From a virus, in the IMG/VR virus record IMGVR_UViG_3300015360_000023, positions 124,001-188,000 of that record: a stretch of DNA of 64,000 nucleotides. One strand, given 5' to 3'. Positions 25,445 to 34,889 of this stretch are shown here, in pieces; positions within the stretch are counted from its first letter, which is position 1; every line of letters begins with the position of its first letter. A program made the translations under genes and the position numbers. The notes beneath the pieces are model-generated. The model did not search any database. It had not been told where the DNA came from and was given only the letters and a program-made list of their open reading frames with translations.

Positions 25445-27070
25445 TTAAGCTCCAAACAATATAAGTTGATGTGGGATGATTGCATTGTCCCAGGGCCAAC
25501 AAATACCGTTTTGCATCTGTATAAACTCGCCATTTAAACCAATTCTGTGATGCTTTGGTACGTGTGTTCCTGTAAATTTAACTGTTCTTAATCTAATTCT
25601 CGCAAGTTGATATTGATTAGTAATACCAGGAAGACATAGTAGTCCATCAGAAATTGGAATAGTTCCCGCAATCGTATTATAACCAACTCTATAATCGCTT
25701 AATGATTGACCGAATACATCAGGGGTGCCATCACCTCTTAAGGCCTTGACTAGAGTTCTGTATGGTCTATTAGTAACGGCATCACCGCTATGAGTGCGCA
25801 TAGTAAATCCGCCACCATAACTTCCACTTGTACTACTAGTATTTAAACCGTTAGTAGTCGTAAATAGAATTGCCATTGGATGTAAATCTTGTCCCTGGGG
25901 ATAAAGTCTGGTTGGTATTTCAAAATGAAAACTTATTTGAAGGTTATTTTGAAATAAATCTTGCTCTCTAACATGACAAAGCATAAACGTTTTATCTGCA
26001 ATCATAGTGATGGCAGTCTGTCCACCAGAATAGGCTGCGTTGGTATTAGGATTAGCCGCAAAAAAAGTGGCATATCCATCATTTTGAAATCCATTATAAA
26101 CTGTACCGCCGCTAGTATAAGTACCATTACCAGTAGTTGTTCCAGGTACGGTACCATAATACAATCCTCCGCTGCTAACGCCAGCAAGTCCTGATAAAGA
26201 AAAAGTATTTGCTCCAGTAGAAGTTACTAAGAACATACCATTAGCATTGGTATTGCCACCAACACCAGCAATGTTAACTGTTTGTCCAGTTATAAATCCA
26301 TGTGGAGTAGAAGTAGTAACTACAATTGGTGATACGCCTGCGCCGGTTACTGAAGATACGGTTAATGTTGATCCATTCCAAGAGCCAGAGCCAGACATAC
26401 CGGCAGCCCACAAAGCGCTTGATGTATTTCCAAAATTAGTTGTATTTGCACTAGTATCCCATTGTTGAGTTAAAGAAAATTGGGAGTTTGCTTGGCCCGG
26501 ATTAATACTAGATGCATCCGTTTGAAATACCATAAAAGTACCATTAACAAATCCGGCGACCGCCCCAACAACCATATCTACAATCCTATAATTTACTCCG
26601 GTTCTTGCAGTCATCGATGGATGCTTAGTAGATGCATTAGGTGTACCACCTGTGTTAATATTAATCATTAATTGAGTAGCAGAAATTACTCTAGTAATTA
26701 GATAAATAGAGTCTTCAGAACTATTGGAGTTAGCCTTCCAAATTACTATAGCTTTACCTACCATAGCGGTATTAAATGTAGCAGAAGCGGATGTGAATAT
26801 GCAATCTCCGCTGAATAAATCTCCAGAAACGGCATCGTGAGAGCCATCTGTCCCAGAAGCTAGTAAGCTAGTGCCACCCGTAAAGTTGGTTGGAAAATTA
26901 ACTCCATTTGTTGGAAATCCGCCAGGAATAGTTGTGGAGGCCGTTCCATTGACACAAAATCCCCAGAATTCATAGGCCCATTTCATTCTCCATGTAACAC
27001 CACCAGTTCCACCAGCGAAAGTATTGTTGGCATTTGGGTAAACCATTCCTCTAATAAATTTCATTCCCAT
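25445..27070 (-). CDS. Family B structural protein, 541 aa
   Basis: First family B copy in the operon. Conserved: MKFIRGMVYP, MKWAYEFWGFCVNG, MVGKAIVIWKANSNSSEDS, VNYRIVDM, NPGQANSQFSL, PTRLYPQGQDLHPMA, and the end YQLARIRLRTVKFTG...GEFIQMQNGICWPWD. An HGF.TGQ.VNIAGVGGNTNANGMF module interrupts it at roughly residues 237-325. A 43-nt gap with a small hairpin separates it from the LamG gene upstream, the widest gap in this operon. Confidence 0.8.
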   Translation of the reverse strand: MGMKFIRGMVYPNANNTFAGGTGGVTWRMKWAYEFWGFCVNGTASTTIPGGFPTNGVNFPTNFTGGTSLLASGTDGSHDAVSGDLFSGDCIFTSASATFNTAMVGKAIVIWKANSNSSEDSIYLITRVISATQLMININTGGTPNASTKHPSMTARTGVNYRIVDMVVGAVAGFVNGTFMVFQTDASSINPGQANSQFSLTQQWDTSANTTNFGNTSSALWAAGMSGSGSWNGSTLTVSSVTGAGVSPIVVTTSTPHGFITGQTVNIAGVGGNTNANGMFLVTSTGANTFSLSGLAGVSSGGLYYGTVPGTTTGNGTYTSGGTVYNGFQNDGYATFFAANPNTNAAYSGGQTAITMIADKTFMLCHVREQDLFQNNLQISFHFEIPTRLYPQGQDLHPMAILFTTTNGLNTSSTSGSYGGGFTMRTHSGDAVTNRPYRTLVKALRGDGTPDVFGQSLSDYRVGYNTIAGTIPISDGLLCLPGITNQYQLARIRLRTVKFTGTHVPKHHRIGLNGEFIQMQNGICWPWDNAIIPHQLILFGA

Positions 27071-27096
27071 CTAAAACTCCTCTAAGTAAACAAAAT

Positions 27097-27111
27097 ACCT
27101 AAATATTAGGT
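27097..27111 (-). terminator. Short hairpin between operon genes, possible weak terminator
   Basis: ACCTAA and TTAGGT (27097-27102 and 27106-27111) form a 6-bp stem with a 3-nt loop just after the 502-aa gene stop. On the minus strand it is followed by ATTTTGTTT. The stem is AT-rich and short, so attenuation is only a possibility. Confidence 0.25.
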
Positions 27112-27113
27112 GG

Positions 27114-28622
27114 TCATGCGGCCCACCACTCAATTATCTCGATATCGCTATAAGGCCCTCCACATGGAAATACTGGCGCATTATCTAGTCTAATTGTAGT
27201 ATCTACCCAAGTTACTGGTGTCGGAGTAGAACAAGATAAATCATAAACTCTTAGCTTATAATAAACGATTTGATCTGTTAATTGATTTGGTAGTGCTCCA
27301 TAATTATAAATTTGCTGAAAATATGATAAAGGCCTAGCAATATTAGCTATTCTAAGATCAGAGATCATAAAATTAGCTTCTTCCTTTGTTGGAGAGGAAG
27401 TTACTAAATATGGTGGAGTAGCTCCAATTGCTAAATATCCTGAGGCGGAGCTTGTAGGAGTAAAAATTAATCTTGTGTTAGCTGCTGGGATTGTAGTAGC
27501 ATTACTAAAAACGGTACTTTTACCACCTGCTGCACTTTGTATACCAATAGACACTGTATTAACAGAGGTAGAGGTTGTATATAAAGTTTCATAAACATCT
27601 AAACCTTCAAAAAATTTGATTTCGGCATTTAGAGTACCTCCCGCCAAAGAGTTCATTCTCCATTCAATAATAAATGTTCTATTTGGGGCACTTCCTACTG
27701 TAGTGGTAAAAATACCTAATCCACCACCACTCGTAGTAGTATCTCTCTCACAAACGTTAATAAGGGGACCTAGTCCAGCATTCGGTAAGCTAAAACCAAA
27801 TGCATTTGTATTTTGTCCAAATTCTACAAATCCATTAGAAGAAGCAAAAACAGACGAATAAGAAGCTCCATATAAATTAACAGTAAATGGTAAGCTTACT
27901 GATGTCATTACTTCATCTCCATGATTTCCAATATCATCAACTCCTGGAATATAAGTCCCTGTAGAAGAAGTAATAGCATAACTGACATCATTATATACTA
28001 TTGATTGAGTTGTTGCCGCTAATGTATTTAATTGAGTAGCGCCGCTATATCTTATTAACTGACAGCCGTTTAAATAAGCTCTAATATTGGTTCCATCATG
28101 AGTCATTCCTATATGATTCCATTGTGCCAATGGCATTGGAAAATCTGTAATGGTCATATTAGTCTGAGTAGTTGCTGAGTTACTAAAGCCAAAATATAAA
28201 TCTTGTCCGCTGTTTGTGGAAGCATTTGATATTTCAAATGAGAAGAAGGGGGACGCAGAGGTATTGGTAATAGTATGATCTCTAAATAGTTTTCTTACAT
28301 ATTGTTGAAAGCTACCATTGTTAATATACCCTCTTTGATTAAGCCAGAAAGATAATGTAAATGGTGGTTGTGGATTAATAGTATTGGCGCCAAAGATATA
28401 ATTTCTAGTAGCTGATGCGCCAGTTGGATAGTTACCAGTTCCAGGAAACCACGGACAATTTCCACCATGAATTCCGGTTGCTGTTCTTATTATTGTTCCT
28501 GATACACTCAAATCAGTTAAACTATTATTAGGTGAAGTAACCCCTGTATTTCTATAAACGCCTGAGGTTTCATCTAATTTATAAACTAGTATGTCATTTG
28601 AGTCTGGATTTACTTTAGCCAT
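27114..28622 (-). CDS. LamG-like structural protein with nested beta domain, 502 aa
   Basis: Concanavalin/LamG fold signs: NDILVYKLDETSG start, FTLSFWLNQRG, WNHIGMTHDGTNIRAYLNG and ISDLRIANIARPLSYFQ. Between the AYLNG strand and the final DLRIANIARP strand (residues about 210-400) a second domain is inserted, with SLPFTVNLYGASYSSVFASSNGFVEFG and APNRTFIIEWRMN, typical of a secreted NIDO-like beta domain. The C-terminus carries the YYKLRVYDLSCSTPTPVTW tail shared with the 312-aa gene. Probably binds surface sugars. Confidence 0.82.
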   Translation of the reverse strand: MAKVNPDSNDILVYKLDETSGVYRNTGVTSPNNSLTDLSVSGTIIRTATGIHGGNCPWFPGTGNYPTGASATRNYIFGANTINPQPPFTLSFWLNQRGYINNGSFQQYVRKLFRDHTITNTSASPFFSFEISNASTNSGQDLYFGFSNSATTQTNMTITDFPMPLAQWNHIGMTHDGTNIRAYLNGCQLIRYSGATQLNTLAATTQSIVYNDVSYAITSSTGTYIPGVDDIGNHGDEVMTSVSLPFTVNLYGASYSSVFASSNGFVEFGQNTNAFGFSLPNAGLGPLINVCERDTTTSGGGLGIFTTTVGSAPNRTFIIEWRMNSLAGGTLNAEIKFFEGLDVYETLYTTSTSVNTVSIGIQSAAGGKSTVFSNATTIPAANTRLIFTPTSSASGYLAIGATPPYLVTSSPTKEEANFMISDLRIANIARPLSYFQQIYNYGALPNQLTDQIVYYKLRVYDLSCSTPTPVTWVDTTIRLDNAPVFPCGGPYSDIEIIEWWAA

Positions 28623-28631
28623 GTTATCCTT

Positions 28632-29570
28632 TTATAAACCTATTATAGTCCAAGTGTCTAAAATATCTATTGGTCCAAGAGTTCCACATGGTGTTGCTGG
28701 GGCGTCATCATAATTAATAGTAGTTGATATCCAATAAACGGGGGTTATTGTGGAACAAGAAAGATCATATGCTCTTAGCTTGTAATAAATAGTGATTGGT
28801 TGTCCAGAATCAGATTGTAACATACCTTGCCTATAAACATTTTGAAAATATGATTGAGGTCTAGCTATGTTCGCAATTCTAAAATCACAAATAGAGTAAG
28901 CTCCCTCTTCTACGCTACCAGATCCAAGTGGACCTCCAAAAAACCAAGGCCCATTATTACCATAGTTGATTGCCCCTGTAGAAGCCACTTGACCAACTAA
29001 ATTTCCATTAAGATATCCATAAACAAAAGAGCCATCATAAACTAGCCCTATATGACACCAAGTTTGAATTGGGATATTGTTACCGGCATCGAGCACTATA
29101 GAACCGCCAGTACTTGGAGCTATGAATAGATCAAAAGCAGTTGATTGGGAAGTGTATGTTCTATTTTGTAATCCTACTTGAGCAAAAACTCCAGACCATG
29201 TATTAGCTGTATGCTGTTTTGAAAAATAATGTTGAGTTAATCCATTTGCATAAATTCTTAAATAAAGCCAACAAGAAAATGTAACGGGAGATTGAGGAAC
29301 AACGGCATTAGCTCCTAAAATATAATTTCTGGGAGAGCCTGCATTATTGCCTGAAAATAAAACAGAAGTATTATTGCCCGTAGCTGCAAATGGGCTTGGT
29401 TGTTGAAGCTTAGGTGCGCCAGTACCAGTCCCTGATAGGGTAGCTAAATCTGAGACAGCATGCGAGGGCGCAGAGGTAGAGGTAGAAGAGTTGATGAACG
29501 GTGCTGCCGCATCATCAAATTTCCAAACTACAATATCATTATTATCAGGATCTACTCTTGTTCCAACCAT
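28632..29570 (-). CDS. LamG-like structural protein, 312 aa
   Basis: Paralogue of the flanking genes. Start DPDNNDIVVWKFDD, VTFSCWLYLRIY, WCHIGLVYDGSFVYGYLNG and CDFRIANIARPQSYFQ outline one LamG/concanavalin domain of about 230 residues. The C-terminal YYKLRAYDLSCSTITPVYW segment is the tail domain that also opens the 1370-aa plus-strand fibre. Likely carbohydrate-binding virion protein. Confidence 0.82.
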   Translation of the reverse strand: MVGTRVDPDNNDIVVWKFDDAAAPFINSSTSTSAPSHAVSDLATLSGTGTGAPKLQQPSPFAATGNNTSVLFSGNNAGSPRNYILGANAVVPQSPVTFSCWLYLRIYANGLTQHYFSKQHTANTWSGVFAQVGLQNRTYTSQSTAFDLFIAPSTGGSIVLDAGNNIPIQTWCHIGLVYDGSFVYGYLNGNLVGQVASTGAINYGNNGPWFFGGPLGSGSVEEGAYSICDFRIANIARPQSYFQNVYRQGMLQSDSGQPITIYYKLRAYDLSCSTITPVYWISTTINYDDAPATPCGTLGPIDILDTWTIIGL

Positions 29571-29579
29571 TATTCCGCC

Positions 29580-30311
29580 TTAAGGTAAAAATCCATTGTA
29601 ATATATGTTTGCAAAATAAGATTGTGGCCTAGCTATATTAGCAACTCTTATGTCTTGCACTATAATTGAAGATTCTTGATTAACGCTAGTACCTGGAATG
29701 CCCCCAACATACCATTGCCCTGGACTGCCAGAAGTATTATAATCAATAGTCGCTGTGTAAGCGGCAGAAGTAGCTAAACTTCCATTAATGTACATATTCA
29801 TTGTAGTTCCATCCCAAGTTCCACCGAGATGGCACCATCTACCTACGGGAATTCCATAATTAGCGGGGCAACGTAATTGCGTTTGTAATACTCCGCCACT
29901 CGTAATGTAAAGATCGAGCTGACCATCTTGAGTTGTATGCATTTGAAAACCAAATGTTAAAAATGGATAACTCCAAGCATTTATAAAATATTGTTTATTA
30001 AAAATCTCACCAGCTACTGAGGGGTACTTTCTCATAAAGACCCATCCTGAAAGAGAAACATTTGGTGAGGCTGTAATATTATTAGCCCCTCCAGCCCCAT
30101 TACGCACGCTAGAAATAAGAATAGATCCCGGTATATAAAGAGCATTTCTTTTATTATTTATATTGAGTAAGCCCGTTGCATTGTTAACCGGCGCCCCGAA
30201 TTGAACAAAATCTCCGGCCGTTCCCGCAGTACCATCATTAATGTGAGTAGATGTACCTTGTGTTAAAGGAATAACTAATACATCATATCCGTCTGGAGAT
30301 ATTCTTGGCAT
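29580..30311 (-). CDS. LamG-like structural protein, 243 aa
   Basis: Single LamG/concanavalin-like domain: SPDGYDVLVIPLTQG start, VSLSGWVFMRKYP, WCHLGGTWDGTTMNMYING and VQDIRVANIARPQSYFANIYYNG at the end. It lacks the YYKLR tail present in its two paralogues, so it shows the bare domain. It contains one DGY tripeptide near the start. Confidence 0.82.
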   Translation of the reverse strand: MPRISPDGYDVLVIPLTQGTSTHINDGTAGTAGDFVQFGAPVNNATGLLNINNKRNALYIPGSILISSVRNGAGGANNITASPNVSLSGWVFMRKYPSVAGEIFNKQYFINAWSYPFLTFGFQMHTTQDGQLDLYITSGGVLQTQLRCPANYGIPVGRWCHLGGTWDGTTMNMYINGSLATSAAYTATIDYNTSGSPGQWYVGGIPGTSVNQESSIIVQDIRVANIARPQSYFANIYYNGFLP

Positions 30312-30320
30312 TATATTTCC

Positions 30321-31565
30321 TTATACGTACGTTATTTGTAATCGCGCATTATTGCATATAGCTCGGTCGGCTGGCGAGCCACTTACTTTCCATAATTGAA
30401 CTTCATATCTAGTTGAAACATCATTTCTAATATTTCCAGCAGAAGCACCAACTGTAAGTAATACAGATACTTCAGCAGCAATTGTATTAGTAAATTGAAA
30501 TTTAGTTCCAGTTACTAATATATTATGTGTTGTGTCCCAAAGCTGGATGTATCCATCTGTTCCTGGGGCAGAGATCTCAATATCTGCCATAAATCTGACA
30601 AATCTTCCTCGACCATCAGGTAGTGTAGCTGGGAAATTGCTCATATTTAAAACTCTTCCACCAATTCCTGCTGGAGTTGTAAAACCACTTACATCAACCC
30701 CTGTTACAATATTAATATCAGTTGGTAAAGCTAAAGGAACGAGGGCGCTAACTAAAATTGGAGAGCTATAACTAAATTCTATTCTAGCATTTCTACAAAT
30801 AACTTGGTCGTTTACCCCGCCACCCAATAAATAAATTTGAGCTTCATACATTGTAAGGTCACAGTAACCGTCTCTTATGTATCCATCAGTAGTGCCTGAT
30901 GTAATTACTGCTGAAAGCTCTACAGAAGATAAACTGTTTGTACTTAATGTAGAATTAAAAATAATTGCATTATGAGTAATGTCTTTAAGTTGAACATATC
31001 CTACGGTTGCAGTATTAGTAACCTCTAAATCTGCAATAAATTTCATTGTTCTATTTCTGCCATCTGTATATTGAGATGGAAATAGATTTAAATCAATAAC
31101 ACGGGCGCCAACTCTAGATGGGCTTGTGCTATTGGTGTAGCCGTCGCCTGATAAAAATTGAACATCAACAGGTAAAAGAACAGAAGTTGGTAAAACATTA
31201 ATAATAATGCTGCTATTAGTACTTGGAACCCAGGCAATACCATTCCAAGCAATAATTTGATTAACGCTGGGGGCTTGGTCAGAAAAGGGTCTTCCTCCAA
31301 AGCCCATAACTTTGGTTGTTGATAATCCTCCAATAACATCTCCGCTTACTCCGCTTATAGAAAGATTAGAAATAGCTAAATCCATAGCATCTAGTCTTGA
31401 TCTAACTGTAGAGTAAGCTCCACTTGGTTTAATTCCAAGCTCAGCTTCAACGGCTACAATGGCATTTCTTAGTCTATTGACAGTATCGCCTTGAACTGTG
31501 GTCGAATTGTCAGTAACTAAAGGCAATGTAACAAGATTATCTATCTGGGCAGGGTATTTGGACAT
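30321..31565 (-). CDS. Fibre/baseplate-adaptor-like protein, 414 aa
   Basis: First gene of the minus-strand structural operon. N-terminus (YPAQIDNLVTLPLVTDN ... NRLRNAIVAVEAELGIKPSG) is paralogous to that of the divergently transcribed 911-aa fibre (YPNSQDNIITLP...), suggesting a common attachment domain. The C-terminal part has two copies of a beta unit: SPSRVGARVIDLNLFPS...GYVQLKDITHNAI and GIGGRVLNMSNFPAT...GYIQLWDTTHNIL. Four DGY tripeptides. Confidence 0.8.
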   Translation of the reverse strand: MSKYPAQIDNLVTLPLVTDNSTTVQGDTVNRLRNAIVAVEAELGIKPSGAYSTVRSRLDAMDLAISNLSISGVSGDVIGGLSTTKVMGFGGRPFSDQAPSVNQIIAWNGIAWVPSTNSSIIINVLPTSVLLPVDVQFLSGDGYTNSTSPSRVGARVIDLNLFPSQYTDGRNRTMKFIADLEVTNTATVGYVQLKDITHNAIIFNSTLSTNSLSSVELSAVITSGTTDGYIRDGYCDLTMYEAQIYLLGGGVNDQVICRNARIEFSYSSPILVSALVPLALPTDINIVTGVDVSGFTTPAGIGGRVLNMSNFPATLPDGRGRFVRFMADIEISAPGTDGYIQLWDTTHNILVTGTKFQFTNTIAAEVSVLLTVGASAGNIRNDVSTRYEVQLWKVSGSPADRAICNNARLQITYV

Positions 31566-31604
31566 GAAAGCCTTAGTTGTCTAGCGATTAAAATTTCCTG
31601 AAGA

Positions 31605-31625
31605 TATGCTAAAAGTTTAGTATAC
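31605..31625 (+). promoter_or_regulatory. Putative phage promoter element in divergent fibre intergenic region
   Basis: A 21-nt element that includes ctaaaagtttagtatac, followed 28 nt later by ATG. The matching element at 6051-6071 has the same spacing to its ATG. The region also separates two divergent operons starting at 31565 (-) and 31654 (+), where promoters are required. Confidence 0.4.
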
Positions 31626-31653
31626 TTGTGAATATACGTACAAAAGATAAAAC

Positions 31654-34389
31654 ATGACAAATTACCCTAACAGCCAAGACAATATCATCACGCTTCCTGG
31701 CGTTTCAGGAGTCACCGACGAGGACATTGCTATCAATGCCTTAAGAGAGGCCGCATTTGCAATTGAAAAAGAATTGGGAATTGTGCCTAGCGGTGTTTAT
31801 TCTGATGTTAGAGCTAGATTTGATATTCTAGAAGCTAGAATCAATAGTCCAGCATCTGGTATTATCTTAAGCGATGGCTACACTAATAGCCCATTTTTTA
31901 TTGTAAATACTCCATCAGCCGTAACGCTAAGTATCAGTGACGGATACGGAGTTCCTACTGAAAATAGAATCGATGGTTCTCTTTTCATGCGAGCAGACGG
32001 CTACGCTAATCATGAACTTTACATTCGTAGAAGCGGAGCTTGGTATCCAATGCAATCTGATTTATGGGTTGCTGGCGGAGACCTATCTGGAACTTACACG
32101 AATCAAACAGTTATTGGCATTAGGGGAAAATCTCTTAACGTATCTTTAGCTACTACGGGCGCGACCCAAGACGGATATCATCTTACTTGGAACAATGTCA
32201 TTACTTCTTGGGAAGCACAAACTGGTTTTATTGCTAATGGAGATCTTGCAATTCTTAGCGGTCCATTTGGTAGGACTGGTCAAACAGTTGTAAGACTTCA
32301 AGGCAGAACTTTAGCTAGTACAGCTCCTAGCGGAGCTACTTCTTCAGATGGTGACGGACTTGCTTGGGATCCTTCCACTAGCCAGTGGCAACCAAGGCCC
32401 CGTGCTATTATCTTTGACGGATATGTTGCTAGAAGCAATATAAGATCAAATAAAATTTTACAATCACCAATTCTAAATACTAAAACTGGTATCGTTAATT
32501 TTGGTAGTCGTTCTACTGGTGGCGCAGTGGGAGCCCAAGAAGATTACTCGGCTATTCTTTCTGGTGACAGAGGCGCAGCAACTAATACATTCAGCCTAAT
32601 AGTTGGTGGTGATAGCCATATCGTTAGCGGCCAATACGGCACTGCAATTAATGGATTAAGTAATATTATTAGCGGTCAATATGGATCTGTAATTAATGGA
32701 TTAAGTAATACTGCCTCTTCTCAATATTCTTTCGTAGGAAATGGAACGCTTAATACAGCTAGCCAGACTCATGCTTTTGTATTAGATGGCTATTCTAACA
32801 CTGCATCTGGCGTTAATTCATTTGTCTTGGGCGGGGGCAGCAACGCTCCAGCAGCCTCCTTCTCTGGAGTGCTAAACGGTATCTCCAATACCATTACTTC
32901 CACCTCAACTCATGCGGGTATCGGCTTTGGCTCCAACAACGCGATTGCTGGCGCCACGTCAACTTATACGATTATTCTAGGCGGTAGCGGCAACACGGCC
33001 AATGGACAGAACATCTTCTTAGGAAATCCAACTGGAGCCAGCGTATCCTCTGCTTATTCAGCAGTTGTCTCCGGTCAAACAAATATAATTAACGCGGCCT
33101 CAACTTTCTCATTCGTTGGCGCGGGCGTTAATAATACGCTAACCGGATTGTATGCAACAATCTTAAACGGTACAACTTCAACAGTTAACGGTTTACACGG
33201 TCTAATTCTAAATGGTAATACTAATTCTGTAACAGGAAGTTATTCTACCATCGTAAATGGGCTTAACAACATCATTAGCGGTGCAGTATCTCATGCCGGC
33301 ATCTTTGACGGATATAGCAATACAGTATCTATTTCAGGCGGACTTGTTCTAGGCGGATTTAGTAATACAGTTTCTGGATTGTATTCAACTGTTGTAAATG
33401 GTAATGGAAATAATTTTGCAGCAAGTAACTCTACAGTTCTAAATGGAAGCACTAATACGGCTGATGCTGCCAGCATGCAATGCACAGTTCTTAATGGAAC
33501 TGGTAATGCTATTATTGGTACAATTAACGGATTGATTTCAGGCAACACAAACACAGTAACTAATGCAAGTAATTCTTATGTCTTTGGTGGTTCTAACATT
33601 GTTCTAGCTGCATCTTCCAAAATTATTGGAAACAGTAATACTGTTGCGCCGGGTGGCACTTTCAATAGAATTTTTGGTAGCACAAATGCACTTAGCGCAG
33701 GGGCCACCACGAATACTATATTTGGTAATTCTAATCAATTAATAAATACGGCTAATAACTCTGTTGTGGCTGGGCATTCTAACATTGTTGATGCTGGCGG
33801 AAATAACGTTGTCTTAGGCTCAACAAATATTACAAATGGTAATTTCTCTACTGTCATGGGACAATATGGTAAGTCCAGAATGTTTGGACAATATGTTCAT
33901 GCCAACTCTAGATTCACTGGTGGAACCATTGGTCAAGCTCAGTTCTCTAGATTAATTCTAACTGGAACGGCAAACTCAGGCGCCGCTATCCAATGTTTAT
34001 TGCAGGACGCTGCACCAACGCCCCCAACGTTCGTAGATGGCTATTCTTATGATATGCAGATTAGAGTACTAGTAGTTAATACTTCTCCAATCTCACCTAA
34101 CCCTGTTGTTCCTGCTCGTTTTGTTTTTGATGTATTAGCTCATCAAGAAGGTGGCGTTCTAATCTTAGATAATATTAATCAAAGTGTAATTACTCTAAAT
34201 ACATCTGATGATCCTACGGGCGTTACCCGTACAGTAGGTTGGTCTGTCAGCGTAACAGCGTCTACTAATCAATTATTAGTTACCGTTGATCCTGAGATAT
34301 CATCCGCTAATTATGTTCAACCAACAAATACCGCATCAAATAGAAGAGCTATTGCAACTATCGATATGCGCGAGGTAACGAGACTATAA
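31654..34389 (+). CDS. Tail fibre with YadA-head-like repeats, 911 aa
   Basis: N-terminal attachment-like domain (YPNSQDNIITLP, FAIEKELGIVPSGVYSDVRAR) shared with the 414-aa minus-strand protein. Residues about 302-745 are a long run of short repeats (INGLSNIISGQYGSVINGLS, VVNGNGN, VLNGSTN), each about 14-16 residues, like the left-handed beta-roll of YadA heads. The C-terminal domain after MGQYGKSRMFGQYVHANSRF is the type often found capping phage fibres. Eight DGY tripeptides. Stop overlaps the next ATG. Confidence 0.88.
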   Translation: MTNYPNSQDNIITLPGVSGVTDEDIAINALREAAFAIEKELGIVPSGVYSDVRARFDILEARINSPASGIILSDGYTNSPFFIVNTPSAVTLSISDGYGVPTENRIDGSLFMRADGYANHELYIRRSGAWYPMQSDLWVAGGDLSGTYTNQTVIGIRGKSLNVSLATTGATQDGYHLTWNNVITSWEAQTGFIANGDLAILSGPFGRTGQTVVRLQGRTLASTAPSGATSSDGDGLAWDPSTSQWQPRPRAIIFDGYVARSNIRSNKILQSPILNTKTGIVNFGSRSTGGAVGAQEDYSAILSGDRGAATNTFSLIVGGDSHIVSGQYGTAINGLSNIISGQYGSVINGLSNTASSQYSFVGNGTLNTASQTHAFVLDGYSNTASGVNSFVLGGGSNAPAASFSGVLNGISNTITSTSTHAGIGFGSNNAIAGATSTYTIILGGSGNTANGQNIFLGNPTGASVSSAYSAVVSGQTNIINAASTFSFVGAGVNNTLTGLYATILNGTTSTVNGLHGLILNGNTNSVTGSYSTIVNGLNNIISGAVSHAGIFDGYSNTVSISGGLVLGGFSNTVSGLYSTVVNGNGNNFAASNSTVLNGSTNTADAASMQCTVLNGTGNAIIGTINGLISGNTNTVTNASNSYVFGGSNIVLAASSKIIGNSNTVAPGGTFNRIFGSTNALSAGATTNTIFGNSNQLINTANNSVVAGHSNIVDAGGNNVVLGSTNITNGNFSTVMGQYGKSRMFGQYVHANSRFTGGTIGQAQFSRLILTGTANSGAAIQCLLQDAAPTPPTFVDGYSYDMQIRVLVVNTSPISPNPVVPARFVFDVLAHQEGGVLILDNINQSVITLNTSDDPTGVTRTVGWSVSVTASTNQLLVTVDPEISSANYVQPTNTASNRRAIATIDMREVTRL

Positions 34390-34820
34390 TGCCAAGACAT
34401 ACTCCTAGAACTAAAACATTTGTTATGCCAGAGATAACTGACAGGTTTCCTGCTGGAAATCCTCCTGACGGCTATGTAGTAACTTTCAGTGGGACTGATG
34501 GTTATTATTATCCTAGACCTACTTCTAAACTTTTACTTTTAGGAGTTCCATCTGCGGGCGGGCCTCATACGATTACGACAGAAGATCTTGTTTTAGTTCC
34601 AAGTCATAGCGGAACTTACATTGTTAACTTGCCAGTAGCCCCTCCAATTGGATTTCATGTATTTGTTAAAGATTTCGCAGGTGTAGCTCTTGCTAACCCA
34701 ATCAATGTTGTGGCCGCCGCCAATATAGATGGCACTTCGCCTTACATAATAAATGTAAATTATGGTGGTGCCCATTTTGTTTTCAATGGTGCGACCTGGT
34801 CAATTATCAGTAAATTCTAA
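34389..34820 (+). CDS. Small fibre-tip-like protein, 143 aa
   Basis: Begins with a basic stretch and two DGY tripeptides (PPDGYVVTFSGTDGYYYP), then about 95 residues that match the terminal domain of the 819-aa and 1370-aa fibres: a TTEDLVLVPS strand, NLPVAPPIGFHVFVKD, INVV...NIDGTSP, and a final HFVFNGATW. It is therefore a free-standing version of a fibre tip domain. It starts by one-base overlap with the 911-aa fibre gene. Confidence 0.8.
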   Translation: MPRHTPRTKTFVMPEITDRFPAGNPPDGYVVTFSGTDGYYYPRPTSKLLLLGVPSAGGPHTITTEDLVLVPSHSGTYIVNLPVAPPIGFHVFVKDFAGVALANPINVVAAANIDGTSPYIINVNYGGAHFVFNGATWSIISKF

Positions 34821-34889
34821 GAAGTTACAGAATTCTACGTATTTAGAATGGTCATAATCTAATAAAGAGACATCTCTCTAGGAGAATCT

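Larger units (their letters stand above)
15369..27070 (-). repeat. Three tandem B-A(-C) gene cassettes
   Basis: In transcription order: cassette 1, 27070-23972 (B 541 aa, A 487 aa); cassette 2, 23960-19245 (B 530, A 841, C 191); cassette 3, 19235-15369 (B 426, A 754, C 104). Order within cassettes is conserved and intergenic gaps are 0-13 nt. This indicates block duplication followed by divergence and module gain. Confidence 0.75.

Noticed and set aside
15691-27070. CRISPR-like repeats
   Set aside because: The repeats are in frame, long and encode protein modules; there is no short repeat with unique spacers.
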